Source of the DNA: JACCXM01 sp046328335
GTDB lineage: Bacteria > Chloroflexota > Chloroflexia > Thermomicrobiales > UBA6265
Length of the DNA stretch: 64,000 nt
NCBI GenBank assembly: GCA_046328335.1
Contig: JAXLWU010000016.1
Location: 50,462-114,461 of the forward strand
Direction: 5' to 3'
Shown: piece after piece, positions 33,585 through 43,452 of the stretch
Numbering within the stretch: position 1 is the stretch's first letter
Layout of the letters: each line of letters begins with the position of its first letter
The notes under the pieces: model-generated
Database searches by the model: none
What the model saw: the letters and a program-made list of their open reading frames with translations, nothing else
What the model was told of the DNA's origin: nothing
Made by a program: the position numbers and the translations under genes

Positions 33585-33711
33585 TTTGTAACGAGGGAGC
33601 TTGGAATCTCGCGTTTCCGGGATGTCGTTGAGCCATCGGCGCGCGCGCGGAGCACACGTTCTCATGAAACGAGATCACTTCAGGTCAGCATTCGAGCGTG
33701 CGGGGAAGCCA

Positions 33712-34251
33712 ATGCAGCTGCACATTCGGCCAGCGACAGCGCGCGATATCGCGGCGATCACCCGGATCTACAACGAGGGCATCCAGGACCGTCTGGCGAC
33801 GCTGGAGACCGAGGAGCGCTCGGAGGCGGAGCGGCTCGCCTGGCTCGAAGAACGTGATGATCGCCATCCGGTGCTGGTCGCGGAGCGCGCTGGCGTGGTG
33901 GCCGGTTGGGGATCGCTGAACCTCTTCAATCCGCGGCCGGCGTACCGTCACGTCGCCGATTTCTCCGTCTATGTCAGGCGCGACGCGCGCGGCGCGGGCG
34001 TTGGCGGCGAGTTGCTGCGCGCGCTGATCGAGACCGCGCGCACGATCGGCTATCACAAACTGGTGCTCGCCGCCTTCCCCTTCAACGCGGCCGGCATGCG
34101 CCTCTATCGCCGCTTCGGGTTCCGTGAGGTCGGCATCTACCGCGAGCAGGGCCAACTCGACGGCCGCTGGGTCGATGTCATCGTGATGGAGTTGTTGCTG
34201 GACCGTGACGCGGCGGGCGAACCGAGCAGCGAGAGGGATGCGACATCCTGA
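33712..34251 (+). CDS. GNAT N-acetyltransferase (Pat/ArsN1-like)
   Basis: Acetyl-CoA-dependent transferase of 179 residues. The IRPATARDIAAITRIYNEGI opening, FSVYVRRDARGAGVGGELL (CoA loop R-x2-G-x-G/A) and LYRRFGFREVGIYREQGQLDGRWVD are typical of the group that includes phosphinothricin acetyltransferase and arsinothricin acetyltransferase ArsN1. It probably acetylates an amine on an amino-acid-like toxin or metabolite. Start ATG 33712 follows GGGGAAG. No arsenic genes are adjacent, so the substrate is not known. Confidence 0.85.
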   Translation: MQLHIRPATARDIAAITRIYNEGIQDRLATLETEERSEAERLAWLEERDDRHPVLVAERAGVVAGWGSLNLFNPRPAYRHVADFSVYVRRDARGAGVGGELLRALIETARTIGYHKLVLAAFPFNAAGMRLYRRFGFREVGIYREQGQLDGRWVDVIVMELLLDRDAAGEPSSERDATS

Positions 34252-34702
34252 TCGCGGCGAAAGGTGGGAATGATCACTACCAGCGCCGGAGATGGCGGCC
34301 GCTTGATTTCGCAAGCCGGCGACGACGGTGGGACAATACCGCCGCGTGCAACACTCGTGTCATGGCGAGCCGCCGGGACGCTCGACCGTTCACGACGGCG
34401 GACCACCACGACGAGGTCCCTCGTTCCTCGGGACGACACATCCTTTGCCCGTCGCTGTCGTGCCACCTCGCCTCTGATCCGGCTCAGCGCGATGGCAGCT
34501 CGCACGTGACGCCTCAAGGTCACCCGGACATCCATACGTCGTGCTGAGTCGAGCGGTGAGGCGTCTCGGCTGATCGGGGCGTGTCGAACGCGTGCCGCCG
34601 AGATGCTTCCTTCGTCAGCATGACACATGGATGTCACGGTCGACATGAGACGCGGCTGCCACCGGTTCAATCGCCGCATCGATGGTGAAACCTTGGCCTC
34701 AG
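34252..34702. repeat. 451-bp gap filled by two MITE-like elements
   Basis: Two repeat elements stand side by side between convergent genes. Family A copy at 34357-34439 (83 bp, inverted ends GTGTCATGGCGAG and CTCGGGACGACAC). Family B copy at 34533-34629 (97 bp, reverse orientation; 34602-34629 is an exact inverse copy of 26675-26702). No gene is credible in the gap. Confidence 0.75.
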
Positions 34703-36154
34703 TTACTCCAGGGCATCGATATCGCCCATTGGCATGGCGACCCCGCGCTGCGCGTCGTGACCGACGTCCTTCGGCTTGGCGAGTTCCCAGGCCGTCCAGA
34801 AGACCCCTTCCGATAGGGTGGGATAAGCATGGAGCGTGTCGCAGATCGCCCGCGCGGGGAGTCCCAGCCGCACCGCCAGCGCGATTTCGCCCAGCAGTTC
34901 CGCGCCGCTACTCGCCAGCACCGCGCCGCCAAGGAGACGCCCGGTCAGGGCATCGGCGGTCAGTTTCACCGCGCCATGGGTTTCCCCAGAGATGACCGCA
35001 CGCGCCAGATCCCGCATCGGCACAGTTTCGGCCCGGACCGTGAAGCCCGCGGCGCGCGCTTCGGCCTCGGTCATCCCCACCCGTCCCAACTCGGGGTCGG
35101 TAAAGATCGCTGAAGGCACCACCGGGTCCACCGCCTCGGCGCGCGGCGTCCGTCCCAGCGCGTTATGCACCGCGATGCGCGCGTGCCGGTCCGCCAGCGC
35201 GGTATAGCGTGGTGCCCCCGCCACGCAATCGCCGATCGCCCAGATGCCGGGTGAGGTTGTTTCCAGGGTGTTGTCGGTGAGAATCCCATGCTGGTTGGCG
35301 GCGACCCCCGCCGCCTCCAGACCGAGACCATCGAGATTCGGCGTGCGGCCGGCAGCGACAAGAATCTCGTCCGCTTCGACGACGAGCGGGAGCTGGCCGT
35401 GATGTCCGGTGATCCGCTTCACGCCGGAAATGGTCTCCACCTGCTCCAGCGCGACCCCGGTTTCGATGCGGATGCCTTCCGCTGTCAGGGCGGAGCGGAG
35501 CATGTCGGTCAACTCCGGTTCTTCGTTCGGCAGGAGATGGGGATTCCGTCCGAGTACAGTGACCGGCACCCCGAAACGCGCGAAGATTTGAGCGAACTCG
35601 AGGGCGATGACGCCGGAGCCGATAATGGCCAGGGAGCGCGGCAGGCGCGGCAGGGTCACCGCATCGACATTGGTGAGGAAACCAGTCTCGCGGAGTCCGG
35701 CGATGGGCGGAATCGACGCCCAGGCGCCGGTGGCGAGGATGATCGACTCGCCGCGCAGGACGTCGCCTTCGATCTCGATCTCGCGTGGTGAGAGCAACCG
35801 CGCGCTCCCCTTGCGCAGATCGATGCCCGCTTCCCGGATGTTGCGGTCGCCGTCGCCGCCGCGGATGGTGTCGATCACCCGCTCGACGCGGTCGATGACC
35901 GCCGCCCAATCGACCGTTACCCCGGCGACCTCGATGCCAAATCGTTTGGCGTGTTGCGCCTCGTAGAGGGACCGCGCTGCCCGTACCAGCGTCTTGGTGG
36001 GGTCGCAGCCGGCATTGAGACAGGTGCCCCCCACCTTCCAGCGCTCGGCAAGCGCCACTCGCGCTCCCTGACCGCGCGCCTCGAAGGCGGCGGTGCTTCC
36101 CGCCGCTCCAGCGCCCACGACGATCAGGTCATACGTCGCGGCATCGCCGCCCAT
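34703..36154 (-). CDS. Mercuric-reductase-like flavoprotein disulfide reductase
   Basis: Protein of 483 residues, pyridine-nucleotide disulfide oxidoreductase family I. FAD loop GAGAAGSTAA, redox pair C-L-N-A-G-C (GGTCLNAGCDPTKT), NAD(P) loop IGSGVIALEFAQIF, FAD block GIWAIGDCVAG, and the C-terminal HAYPTLSEG that supplies the base of the partner subunit are all present. It most resembles mercuric reductases without the MerA HMA domain and related soluble transhydrogenases or thiol reductases. No mer genes lie near, so a general role is likely. ATG 36154; a divergent promoter region separates it from the histidine kinase. Confidence 0.85.
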   Translation of the reverse strand: MGGDAATYDLIVVGAGAAGSTAAFEARGQGARVALAERWKVGGTCLNAGCDPTKTLVRAARSLYEAQHAKRFGIEVAGVTVDWAAVIDRVERVIDTIRGGDGDRNIREAGIDLRKGSARLLSPREIEIEGDVLRGESIILATGAWASIPPIAGLRETGFLTNVDAVTLPRLPRSLAIIGSGVIALEFAQIFARFGVPVTVLGRNPHLLPNEEPELTDMLRSALTAEGIRIETGVALEQVETISGVKRITGHHGQLPLVVEADEILVAAGRTPNLDGLGLEAAGVAANQHGILTDNTLETTSPGIWAIGDCVAGAPRYTALADRHARIAVHNALGRTPRAEAVDPVVPSAIFTDPELGRVGMTEAEARAAGFTVRAETVPMRDLARAVISGETHGAVKLTADALTGRLLGGAVLASSGAELLGEIALAVRLGLPARAICDTLHAYPTLSEGVFWTAWELAKPKDVGHDAQRGVAMPMGDIDALE

Positions 36155-36344
36155 GGTGCATCCTTTCCGCTGTCTTGCTCCTTCTGGAGCGTTTCGTAAT
36201 CTGGTCTCGAAGTCGCCAATGCCGATGATTCATAATGCGCGGTTGGCGCCTAGGCTGATCTTCGGCCATCGCCATGGGCACGGGCCGCCGTAAGCCGCGT
36301 TGCTTGTCACTCGCATCGTCGTAGACGTGGAGACCGATCGCAGT

Positions 36345-39300
36345 ATGCCGCACGATCCAGCGCCGACGTTCTCGCTCACCGTTCCCCCTCTCGTCGATGC
36401 CTCGCCCCCGGCGTTTCTCACACACGCATTGATGAGCGCGTTTGGCCACTCCGCGGTTGGTCTGGCAATCCGGACCACGTCCGGACGCCTCGTGGATGCC
36501 AATCCGGCCTATTGTCAAATGCTTGGGTATTCGCTGGATGAGATCCTGCGCATGGAGTTTGCCGCCATCGTGCATCCATGCGATCTTGAAGCGCATGCGC
36601 GGCGCATTCGACAGATGGAGCGCGGTGATCTCGATGTGATGCAGTTCGAGCAGCGCCTTTGCCGCAAGGATGGCTCGATCTTCTGGGCGACCGTGTCGGT
36701 CACCACCATCCGTGACGACGATGGGCAGTTTGTCGGCATGTTTGCCCTTGTCCAGGATGTCAGCGCTCGCAAGGCGATGGAAGCGCGGCATCGCGATCAG
36801 GAAGTCCACCTCGCGGCGCTGGTCGACCGTCTGCCGATCGCGCTCTTCAGCCACGATGTGGGAGCGGATCGCACGTTCCCCTTTGTCAGCCCCCGGTTCG
36901 TCAGGGCCACCGGGTATGGCGCCGATGACCTCTCCGGCCCATTGGACCACTATCTCGACCATGTGCATCCTGACGATCGCGACATGGTTCGCCGGGCCGG
37001 CGAACGCGCTGATCGCACTGGCGAATCGGTCAATATCGAATACCGGCTGGGTGGCCGCGGCGGTGAGTGGTGTTGGGTTGACCAGCGATCCGAATTGATA
37101 CGCGATGAAGTTGATCGTCCGGTCGCCTGGAAAGGGATTGTGCTCGACGTCAGCGAACGGCGGCGGCTCGAGGCGTCGCTGCGCGACAGCGAGCGGCGGT
37201 TTCGCCGCGCCTTTGCAGAGGCCGCCATCGGCATGACCCTCGGCGGGCCGGACAACACCTGTCTCGACGCGAACGCGGCCTATTGCCGGCTCATCGATCT
37301 GCCACGCGAACGAGTCATCGGCCAGAGTTTTGTCGAATACACGCATCCGGATGACCGGCGCCGCGAGGCAGCACTCTACGCGCGGTTGCGCGCGGGAGAA
37401 ATCGATTCCTACCAGATCGAAAAGCGTTACCGTCGTGGCGACGGCGGGTACCTGACCGGGTTGCTCACGGTTGCCGCGGTGCGGGACGAGCAGGGCGAGT
37501 ACCTCTACGACATCGGTCAATTGCAGGACATCACCGCGCAGCGGGACGCGGAAGCGGCCCTCCGCGCCAGCGAGGCGGAGTTGCGCACGATCATCGAGCA
37601 ACTCCCCGCGGCGGTCTACCGCATTGACCAGGACGCTGATGACTACGCCTACGTGAGTCCGCAGTTCACCGAGTTTACGGGCATCGGCAACGACGGGCGG
37701 GAAGGGCGGTACGCCGACTACTGTCGCCTGGTGCACCCGGACGATCAGGCCGATCTGAGACAGGCGGACGACGTCGCGACCGGGTCAGGCATGCCGCTGG
37801 ACGAGGAATACCGGATTCTCGCTCCGGATGGCTCCTGGCGGTGGGTGCAGGATCGCGCTCTGCTGATGCGGGATGAAGCGGGGCATCCCCGGTCGTGGCT
37901 CGGAGTGCTCCTCGATGTCAGTGAACGCAAACGGCTTCAGGAAGCATTGCGTGACCATGAGACGCATCTGGCCTCGGTGGTCGAGAATCTCCCCGCCGCG
38001 CTTTACCGCATCGAGCCCGGTCCCGAAGGCCGCTACAGTTACGGCAGTTCCCGTTTCGTCGACCTGACCGGCCTGTCGCCCGATCGGGATCATGTCGACG
38101 CGGCCACCTATCGCGCGCGCATTCATCCCGACGATCTGCCCGCGGTCGTCGCGATGGATCGCGAATCCGCGGCGACCAATCGCCCCTTTGACTGTGAGTA
38201 CCGCCTGCGGGGGGCAGACGAGCAGTGGGTGTGGGTGCATGACCGCTCGCGGCCCGCGCTCGACCCTGACGGCAATCCTGTCGCCTGGTACGGCATCCTC
38301 ATCGACATCACGGCGCGAAGACACCTGGAGGAGGCGCTGGCGCAGAACGACGCCCGCCTGCGCGCCATCATCGAGCAGCTCCCCGCGGCGGTCTATCAGA
38401 TGAACGCGGAGGGCGAGTTTACCTATGCCAGTCCTCGGTTCGAGGCCTTGACCGGACTCTCGGTCACGCAGGGGACGCTCGACATCGAGCAGTTTTTTGC
38501 GCGGCTGCATCCGGACGACGAAGGAGCGATCCGAGACCTGGATGACGAGGCGGAGCGCTCCTCTGGCGCGGTCAAGGGTGAGTACCGGATTCAAGGTCGA
38601 GACGGCGATTGGATCTGGCTGGAAACGCGCTCGACGCCTCAACATGATGACGCGGGCGGGGCGATCGCCTGGCACGGGCTGATGCTCGACATCACCGAGC
38701 GCAAGCGCCTGGAAGCGGAACTGGAAAAGAATGAAGCCCACCTCCAGGTGCTGGTCGAACAGGCGCCGGCCGCGCTGTACACCCTGGAAGTTCGGCCAGA
38801 GGGATGCCGCTACACCTACCTCAGTCCGCAGTTCACGGCGCTGACCGGACTCTCGCTCGACACCCATGCTTCAGGCTTCAAGGCGTTCATGGAGCGCGTC
38901 CATCCGGATGATGTCAAGACGTACGAGGCAATCGATCAACAGGCGATCGAAGCGAACGCCGCATTCTCACACGAATACCGCCTGCGCGACCCGCAAGGAA
39001 ACTGGATCTGGATTCACGAACGGTCGGTTCGTGCTCAAGCCGAGCATGGCAAGCCGCGCGCCTGGCACGGCGTGCTGCTCGATGTGACCGAGCGGAAGCA
39101 ACTTGAAGCAACGGTCCGGGAGAACGAAGCGCGGCTCAAACTGCTCTTCGAGCAACTGCCAGTGGCGCTCTACAGCCTGCAGGCAGGTCCTGACGAGCGG
39201 TTCATCTACGCCAGTCCCCAGATGGAGACGCTGCTGGGAGTGACGCCGCGCGATCTGGCGCGCGGGATATCGGCGTTGAACGAGCGAGTCCATCCTGACG

Positions 39301-41453
39301 ATCGGGAGCGGGTCATTGCCGCCGATCAGCACTCGCAGGCAACCGGTGAACCATTCACACTCGAGTACTGGGCCGAGAACAGCAAGGGGGGATGGGGCTG
39401 GATTCACGAGCGCGCGGTGCTCACCCATGACGACGACGGGCGCCCAGCGGCATGGCACGGCATTCTGCTGGATATGACCGCACAGAAGATGCTGACAACA
39501 GAGGTTCACGAGAAGGAGGCCCTCGTCCAGTCGATCTTCGAGGGCGCCAAGATTGGTATGACATTGGTCGATCTGGACGGGGTGGTCGTCCTCGCGAATC
39601 CCGCCATGGGCGAGCTCTTGGGATACACGCCGGACGAACTCATCGGTCGCAATGTGAGGGAGTTCACGCATCCGGATGATATCGGCAGCCAGATCTCGCT
39701 GCGGCGCCAGTTGCAGGCGGGAGACATCAGTTCCTACCAGCTCGAAAAGCGATACCGGCGCCGGGATGGCTCGTATGTATGGGGATTGCTGAGCGTCGCG
39801 CCGGTTTGGGATGCGCAGGGCAACCTGAAAGCGTCGACCGGTCAAGTCCAGGACATCACCACGCGCAAGAAAGTCGAAGCGGCATTCCGGGAGAGCGAGA
39901 AACGCTTCCGGACGATCTTCGAAAGCGCCGGGATCGGTATGGCGCTAGGAACCCCGACGGGAGAAGTGGTCCTGGCCAATCCGGCCCTGGAGCGGTTTCT
40001 CGGATACGCGCCGGAGGAACTGGTGGGTGTGCCCGTCCGGACGTACACCCATCCCGATGATGCGGCAATCCAGGAAGAATTGCGGCGCAAGATGCTGGCC
40101 GGTGAGTCCAGTGGTTACACCATGGAGAAGCGCTACGTCAGGCGCGATGGCTCGCTCTGCTGGGGCCTCGTGGGAGTGACCGCCATTCGCGACGAATACG
40201 GCCGGCTCACGGCCACGATCGGCCAGGTCCAGGACATCACGGCGCGCAAGCAGGCCGAAGCGGCGCTTCGCGACAGCGAGGCGCGGTTCCGCGCCCTCGT
40301 CCAGCATGATCCCGATGTCATCCTCGTGGTCAACGAAGCCCGGGAGGTCATCTATGCCAGCCCCTCGGTGGGGCCGATCTTCGGGATCGCTCCGGATGAT
40401 CTGCTTGGGCCGACGCAATCACGGATGGCAGGGATTCACCCCGAGGATCTCGGCGCGGTCAGCGGTTTGGTGACGCGGATAATGGGAACGGCCGGGGCGA
40501 CGGCGACAACGGAGTTGCGGCTGCGCGATGCGTCGGGTTCGTGGCGGTGGTTTCAGCTCACCATCTCCAATCACCTCGACACACCGAGCATTGGGGGCTT
40601 TGTCTGCAATCTGCGCGATATCTCCGAACGGAAGGAGAGCGAGATCGCGACCGCCGCCGCGATGCAGACGCAGCAAGCGGCGATCGCCGAGTTGGAGCAA
40701 CTCAACCAGAGCAAGAGCCGTTTCCTCTCCACCATTAGCCACGAGTTTCGCACCCCGCTGACGGCCATCATCGGCTATAGCGAAATGCTGACGCTGCACC
40801 CCGACCCGAAATCGATTGCCGAGGATGCTGGCATCATCCATCGGGAGGCGAGTCGCCTCAACCGCATGGTCAACGATGTTCTCCTCGTCGAGCAGATCGA
40901 CGCGGAACGATTGGTGCTCAAGTTGCGGCCGACCGAACTTGGCGCTCTGGCGCGTCACGTGGTCGACGCCTGCTGGCCAATCGCGGAAGATCACCCGCTG
41001 GCGCTCGATCTCGATTCGCACCTGGTTCCGGTCATGATCGACGGCGATCGCGTCGCGCAGGCGTTGACCAATCTGATCAGCAACGCGATCAAGTATTCGG
41101 CCCCGGGTAAACCGATTATGGTTTCCACATGGCGCGATGGCGATCAGGTCTGCCTCGCGGTACGCGACGAGGGCATTGGCATTGCCGCCGCGGACATCGA
41201 ACGCATTTTCAGCCGGTTCGAGCGCATCGAACAGGGGATGGCCGGCCGCATCGGCGGCACCGGACTTGGCTTGGCGATCGCCCGCGATATCGCCGAGTTG
41301 CATCAGGGAGCGTTGACAGTCGAAAGCGAACTCGGGCACGGTTCGACCTTCACTTTGAAATTGCCCGTCTCGCCGCTGCCGGGACCCTCCGAGGCCAAGA
41401 ACGGCCCCGGTGGCGCTCATGGCGCTGGTGTTCTGAACTCAAATCCCGCTTAA
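36345..41453 (+). CDS. Histidine kinase with eleven PAS domains
   Basis: Sensor kinase of 1702 residues without a membrane segment. Eleven PAS/PAC modules in tandem, recognisable by repeated ANPAYCQMLGY or SPQFxxLTG openings, HPDD and closing LDVSER or VQDITARK. PAS 4-8 are close to one another and probably came from internal duplication. Last come HisKA with H-box SHEFRTPLTAI and HATPase with N box NLISNAIKY, G1 DEGIGI, F box FSRFERIE, and G2 GGTGLGLAI. A TTG at 36300 would lengthen it by 15 residues; ATG 36345 has GGAG upstream. No response regulator is next to it. Soluble, so it senses a cytoplasmic signal. Confidence 0.9.
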   Translation: MPHDPAPTFSLTVPPLVDASPPAFLTHALMSAFGHSAVGLAIRTTSGRLVDANPAYCQMLGYSLDEILRMEFAAIVHPCDLEAHARRIRQMERGDLDVMQFEQRLCRKDGSIFWATVSVTTIRDDDGQFVGMFALVQDVSARKAMEARHRDQEVHLAALVDRLPIALFSHDVGADRTFPFVSPRFVRATGYGADDLSGPLDHYLDHVHPDDRDMVRRAGERADRTGESVNIEYRLGGRGGEWCWVDQRSELIRDEVDRPVAWKGIVLDVSERRRLEASLRDSERRFRRAFAEAAIGMTLGGPDNTCLDANAAYCRLIDLPRERVIGQSFVEYTHPDDRRREAALYARLRAGEIDSYQIEKRYRRGDGGYLTGLLTVAAVRDEQGEYLYDIGQLQDITAQRDAEAALRASEAELRTIIEQLPAAVYRIDQDADDYAYVSPQFTEFTGIGNDGREGRYADYCRLVHPDDQADLRQADDVATGSGMPLDEEYRILAPDGSWRWVQDRALLMRDEAGHPRSWLGVLLDVSERKRLQEALRDHETHLASVVENLPAALYRIEPGPEGRYSYGSSRFVDLTGLSPDRDHVDAATYRARIHPDDLPAVVAMDRESAATNRPFDCEYRLRGADEQWVWVHDRSRPALDPDGNPVAWYGILIDITARRHLEEALAQNDARLRAIIEQLPAAVYQMNAEGEFTYASPRFEALTGLSVTQGTLDIEQFFARLHPDDEGAIRDLDDEAERSSGAVKGEYRIQGRDGDWIWLETRSTPQHDDAGGAIAWHGLMLDITERKRLEAELEKNEAHLQVLVEQAPAALYTLEVRPEGCRYTYLSPQFTALTGLSLDTHASGFKAFMERVHPDDVKTYEAIDQQAIEANAAFSHEYRLRDPQGNWIWIHERSVRAQAEHGKPRAWHGVLLDVTERKQLEATVRENEARLKLLFEQLPVALYSLQAGPDERFIYASPQMETLLGVTPRDLARGISALNERVHPDDRERVIAADQHSQATGEPFTLEYWAENSKGGWGWIHERAVLTHDDDGRPAAWHGILLDMTAQKMLTTEVHEKEALVQSIFEGAKIGMTLVDLDGVVVLANPAMGELLGYTPDELIGRNVREFTHPDDIGSQISLRRQLQAGDISSYQLEKRYRRRDGSYVWGLLSVAPVWDAQGNLKASTGQVQDITTRKKVEAAFRESEKRFRTIFESAGIGMALGTPTGEVVLANPALERFLGYAPEELVGVPVRTYTHPDDAAIQEELRRKMLAGESSGYTMEKRYVRRDGSLCWGLVGVTAIRDEYGRLTATIGQVQDITARKQAEAALRDSEARFRALVQHDPDVILVVNEAREVIYASPSVGPIFGIAPDDLLGPTQSRMAGIHPEDLGAVSGLVTRIMGTAGATATTELRLRDASGSWRWFQLTISNHLDTPSIGGFVCNLRDISERKESEIATAAAMQTQQAAIAELEQLNQSKSRFLSTISHEFRTPLTAIIGYSEMLTLHPDPKSIAEDAGIIHREASRLNRMVNDVLLVEQIDAERLVLKLRPTELGALARHVVDACWPIAEDHPLALDLDSHLVPVMIDGDRVAQALTNLISNAIKYSAPGKPIMVSTWRDGDQVCLAVRDEGIGIAAADIERIFSRFERIEQGMAGRIGGTGLGLAIARDIAELHQGALTVESELGHGSTFTLKLPVSPLPGPSEAKNGPGGAHGAGVLNSNPA

Positions 41454-41574
41454 TGGCCGTCGGGCGTTCGCGGAAGCACCGGTGGTGCAGAGTCTGGCCG
41501 AGACGCCTGACGGCATCGTGCTCAGGCGAGATATCGTCAGCCCGTGCATTGACGCGGGCTGGCTCCGGGGCGAT

Positions 41575-43452
41575 ATGCGCGCGTTGGTGACGTGTTCCTG
41601 GCGAGTCTGGTGCCGCGTCCTCCTGGTTGTCGAGTGTGCCCTGCTCCTCAGCGGGCAAGCCGCGTTTGCGCGTCAGCGTCTTTCCCCCGCCGAAGAGTTG
41701 GCCACGCGCTTCGCGCCGGTGATCATGCTGCAGCAACAGGCCGGCCCTTGCGATGAAGAGGGCGAGCCGTTTCTGCCGGCGCCGGTCGACGTGGTATTCA
41801 ACGACAACACCGTCATCTTGCGGGAAGGCGAGGACCAGCATCCGGTCCTGAGCCCGGTCACCAACGCCGCGCTTGCGGCCGGCGCCAGCGACTGGGCCAT
41901 CGATCTTCCCGGCAAACCACGCGAGCCCGGCTGCGACTACGAGACGCACTTCAAAGAGGTCATGGGCGATCAAAAACCGGTCATTTACGCCCACATCGCC
42001 CAGGAAGAGGGCCGGCCGGGAATCGCGCTGCAATTCTGGTTCTTTTACTACTACAACCAGTTCAACAATCTGCACGAAGGGGACTGGGAGATGATCCAAC
42101 TCCTCTTCGATGCCGACAGTATCGAGGGGGCCCTCGCCCAGGACCCGGTCGAGGTCGCCTACGCGCAACATGAAGGTGGCGAGACCTCGCTCTGGAACGC
42201 ACCCAAACTGGAGCGGGAAGGGACGCGGCCGGTCGTCTACGCCTCGCGCGGCTCACACGCCTCGTATTACGGGCCCGGGCTCTGGCTCGGATGGGGTCAG
42301 GACAATTCCGGTCTCGGCTGCGATATCGCCAATGGCGAACTCGTACGGATCGACCCCGAGGTGCGGCTGATCCCGGAGACCATCACCGGGCCCGAGGATC
42401 CCTTCGCCTGGTCGACGTTCGCGGGGCGCTGGGGCGAGCGCGACAGTTCGTTCTACAACGGCCCGACCGGCCCGGCGTTCAAATCACGCTGGACCGAGCC
42501 GATTACCTGGATGGAAGGGCTACGTACCGACTCCATCCGTGTCAACGCCTCCACGCTGATTGGCCCCGCTCCGAGTGACATCTTCTGCAACGGGGTCGGC
42601 TTCGGATCGATGCTGTTCACGCTCTTCAAGCCATACCCATGGCTGGTCGTCGCGATCATGGCCGCCGGGGTCGTGCTGATTGTGGTGGCGTTGCGGGTGA
42701 CGAAGCCGGTGCTGCGGGATACCTGGACCATCTACCGCCCGCATTTCCGAACATTTGCCACAATCGGCGGCATCACGGTGCCGATCACGCTGACGGTGAG
42801 CCTGATCCAGTATCTGTTGGCGACGAGCCCCGGGTTTGCCGCCCTGACCGGATGGTCTGAGGATGGCCCGATCCAGGAATGGCTCGACCTGGCGTCCCTC
42901 ATCCAGCAGGGGTTGCTGCTCCTGCTGGTGATTCCGACCGTCGTTCTGGTTACCGCGGCGGCTGTCGATGGGAAAACCATGTCCGCTAGCCGCGCATTTC
43001 AGGCATCGCGGCGCCGGGTCTTCGATCTGATCCGGACGCTCCTGCGCGGATTTCTGATCGTCACTGGATTGACCCTGACGGTCGTCGGCATTCCGTGGGC
43101 GATCAACCGCTCCGTGCGGTGGATGTTTGGGCCGCAGGCCACCATGCTCGAAGCGCAGCGAGGCAAGACCGCGCTCGCCACCTCGTCGGAAGCGGTGCGG
43201 GGTCACTGGTGGCAGGCGGCGCTCAGTGGCGCCACCCTCGGGTTCATCGGCGGCGCGCCGGGGGTGATTGTCGGCCTGCTCCTGTTCATCCTGGTCCGGT
43301 TGCCGGTCGATGTGGCAAACAGCATTTCAACGCTGGTTTACGCCGTGGTTGTGCCGTTTGCGATCGCCGGGTTGACGATTCTATTTCTGACCTGGCGTGG
43401 GTCCAAGGGGATCAGCCGGGATCATGAGTCGGCGGAGTCCTCGCGCAGGTAG
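41575..43452 (+). CDS. Vps62-like domain fused to a membrane domain
   Basis: Protein of 625 residues. Signal-type hydrophobic segment (about 8-28), then an extracytoplasmic domain like eukaryotic Vps62/DUF946: PVIYAHI, LQFWFFYYYNQFNN, HEGDWEMIQ, YAQHEGG, and RPVVYASRGSHASYY. After about residue 350 there are six or so membrane helices and a loop rich in Arg. The Vps62 family function is not known; the fusion to a membrane part is uncommon. Start ATG 41575 was chosen because the signal segment follows directly; the frame is open from 41482. Its 3' end overlaps the convergent gene by 31 bp. Confidence 0.8.
   Translation: MRALVTCSWRVWCRVLLVVECALLLSGQAAFARQRLSPAEELATRFAPVIMLQQQAGPCDEEGEPFLPAPVDVVFNDNTVILREGEDQHPVLSPVTNAALAAGASDWAIDLPGKPREPGCDYETHFKEVMGDQKPVIYAHIAQEEGRPGIALQFWFFYYYNQFNNLHEGDWEMIQLLFDADSIEGALAQDPVEVAYAQHEGGETSLWNAPKLEREGTRPVVYASRGSHASYYGPGLWLGWGQDNSGLGCDIANGELVRIDPEVRLIPETITGPEDPFAWSTFAGRWGERDSSFYNGPTGPAFKSRWTEPITWMEGLRTDSIRVNASTLIGPAPSDIFCNGVGFGSMLFTLFKPYPWLVVAIMAAGVVLIVVALRVTKPVLRDTWTIYRPHFRTFATIGGITVPITLTVSLIQYLLATSPGFAALTGWSEDGPIQEWLDLASLIQQGLLLLLVIPTVVLVTAAAVDGKTMSASRAFQASRRRVFDLIRTLLRGFLIVTGLTLTVVGIPWAINRSVRWMFGPQATMLEAQRGKTALATSSEAVRGHWWQAALSGATLGFIGGAPGVIVGLLLFILVRLPVDVANSISTLVYAVVVPFAIAGLTILFLTWRGSKGISRDHESAESSRR

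Noticed and set aside
34703..36154. Mercury resistance operon
   Set aside because: The flavoprotein lacks the N-terminal heavy-metal domain and no merR, merT or merP lies nearby.
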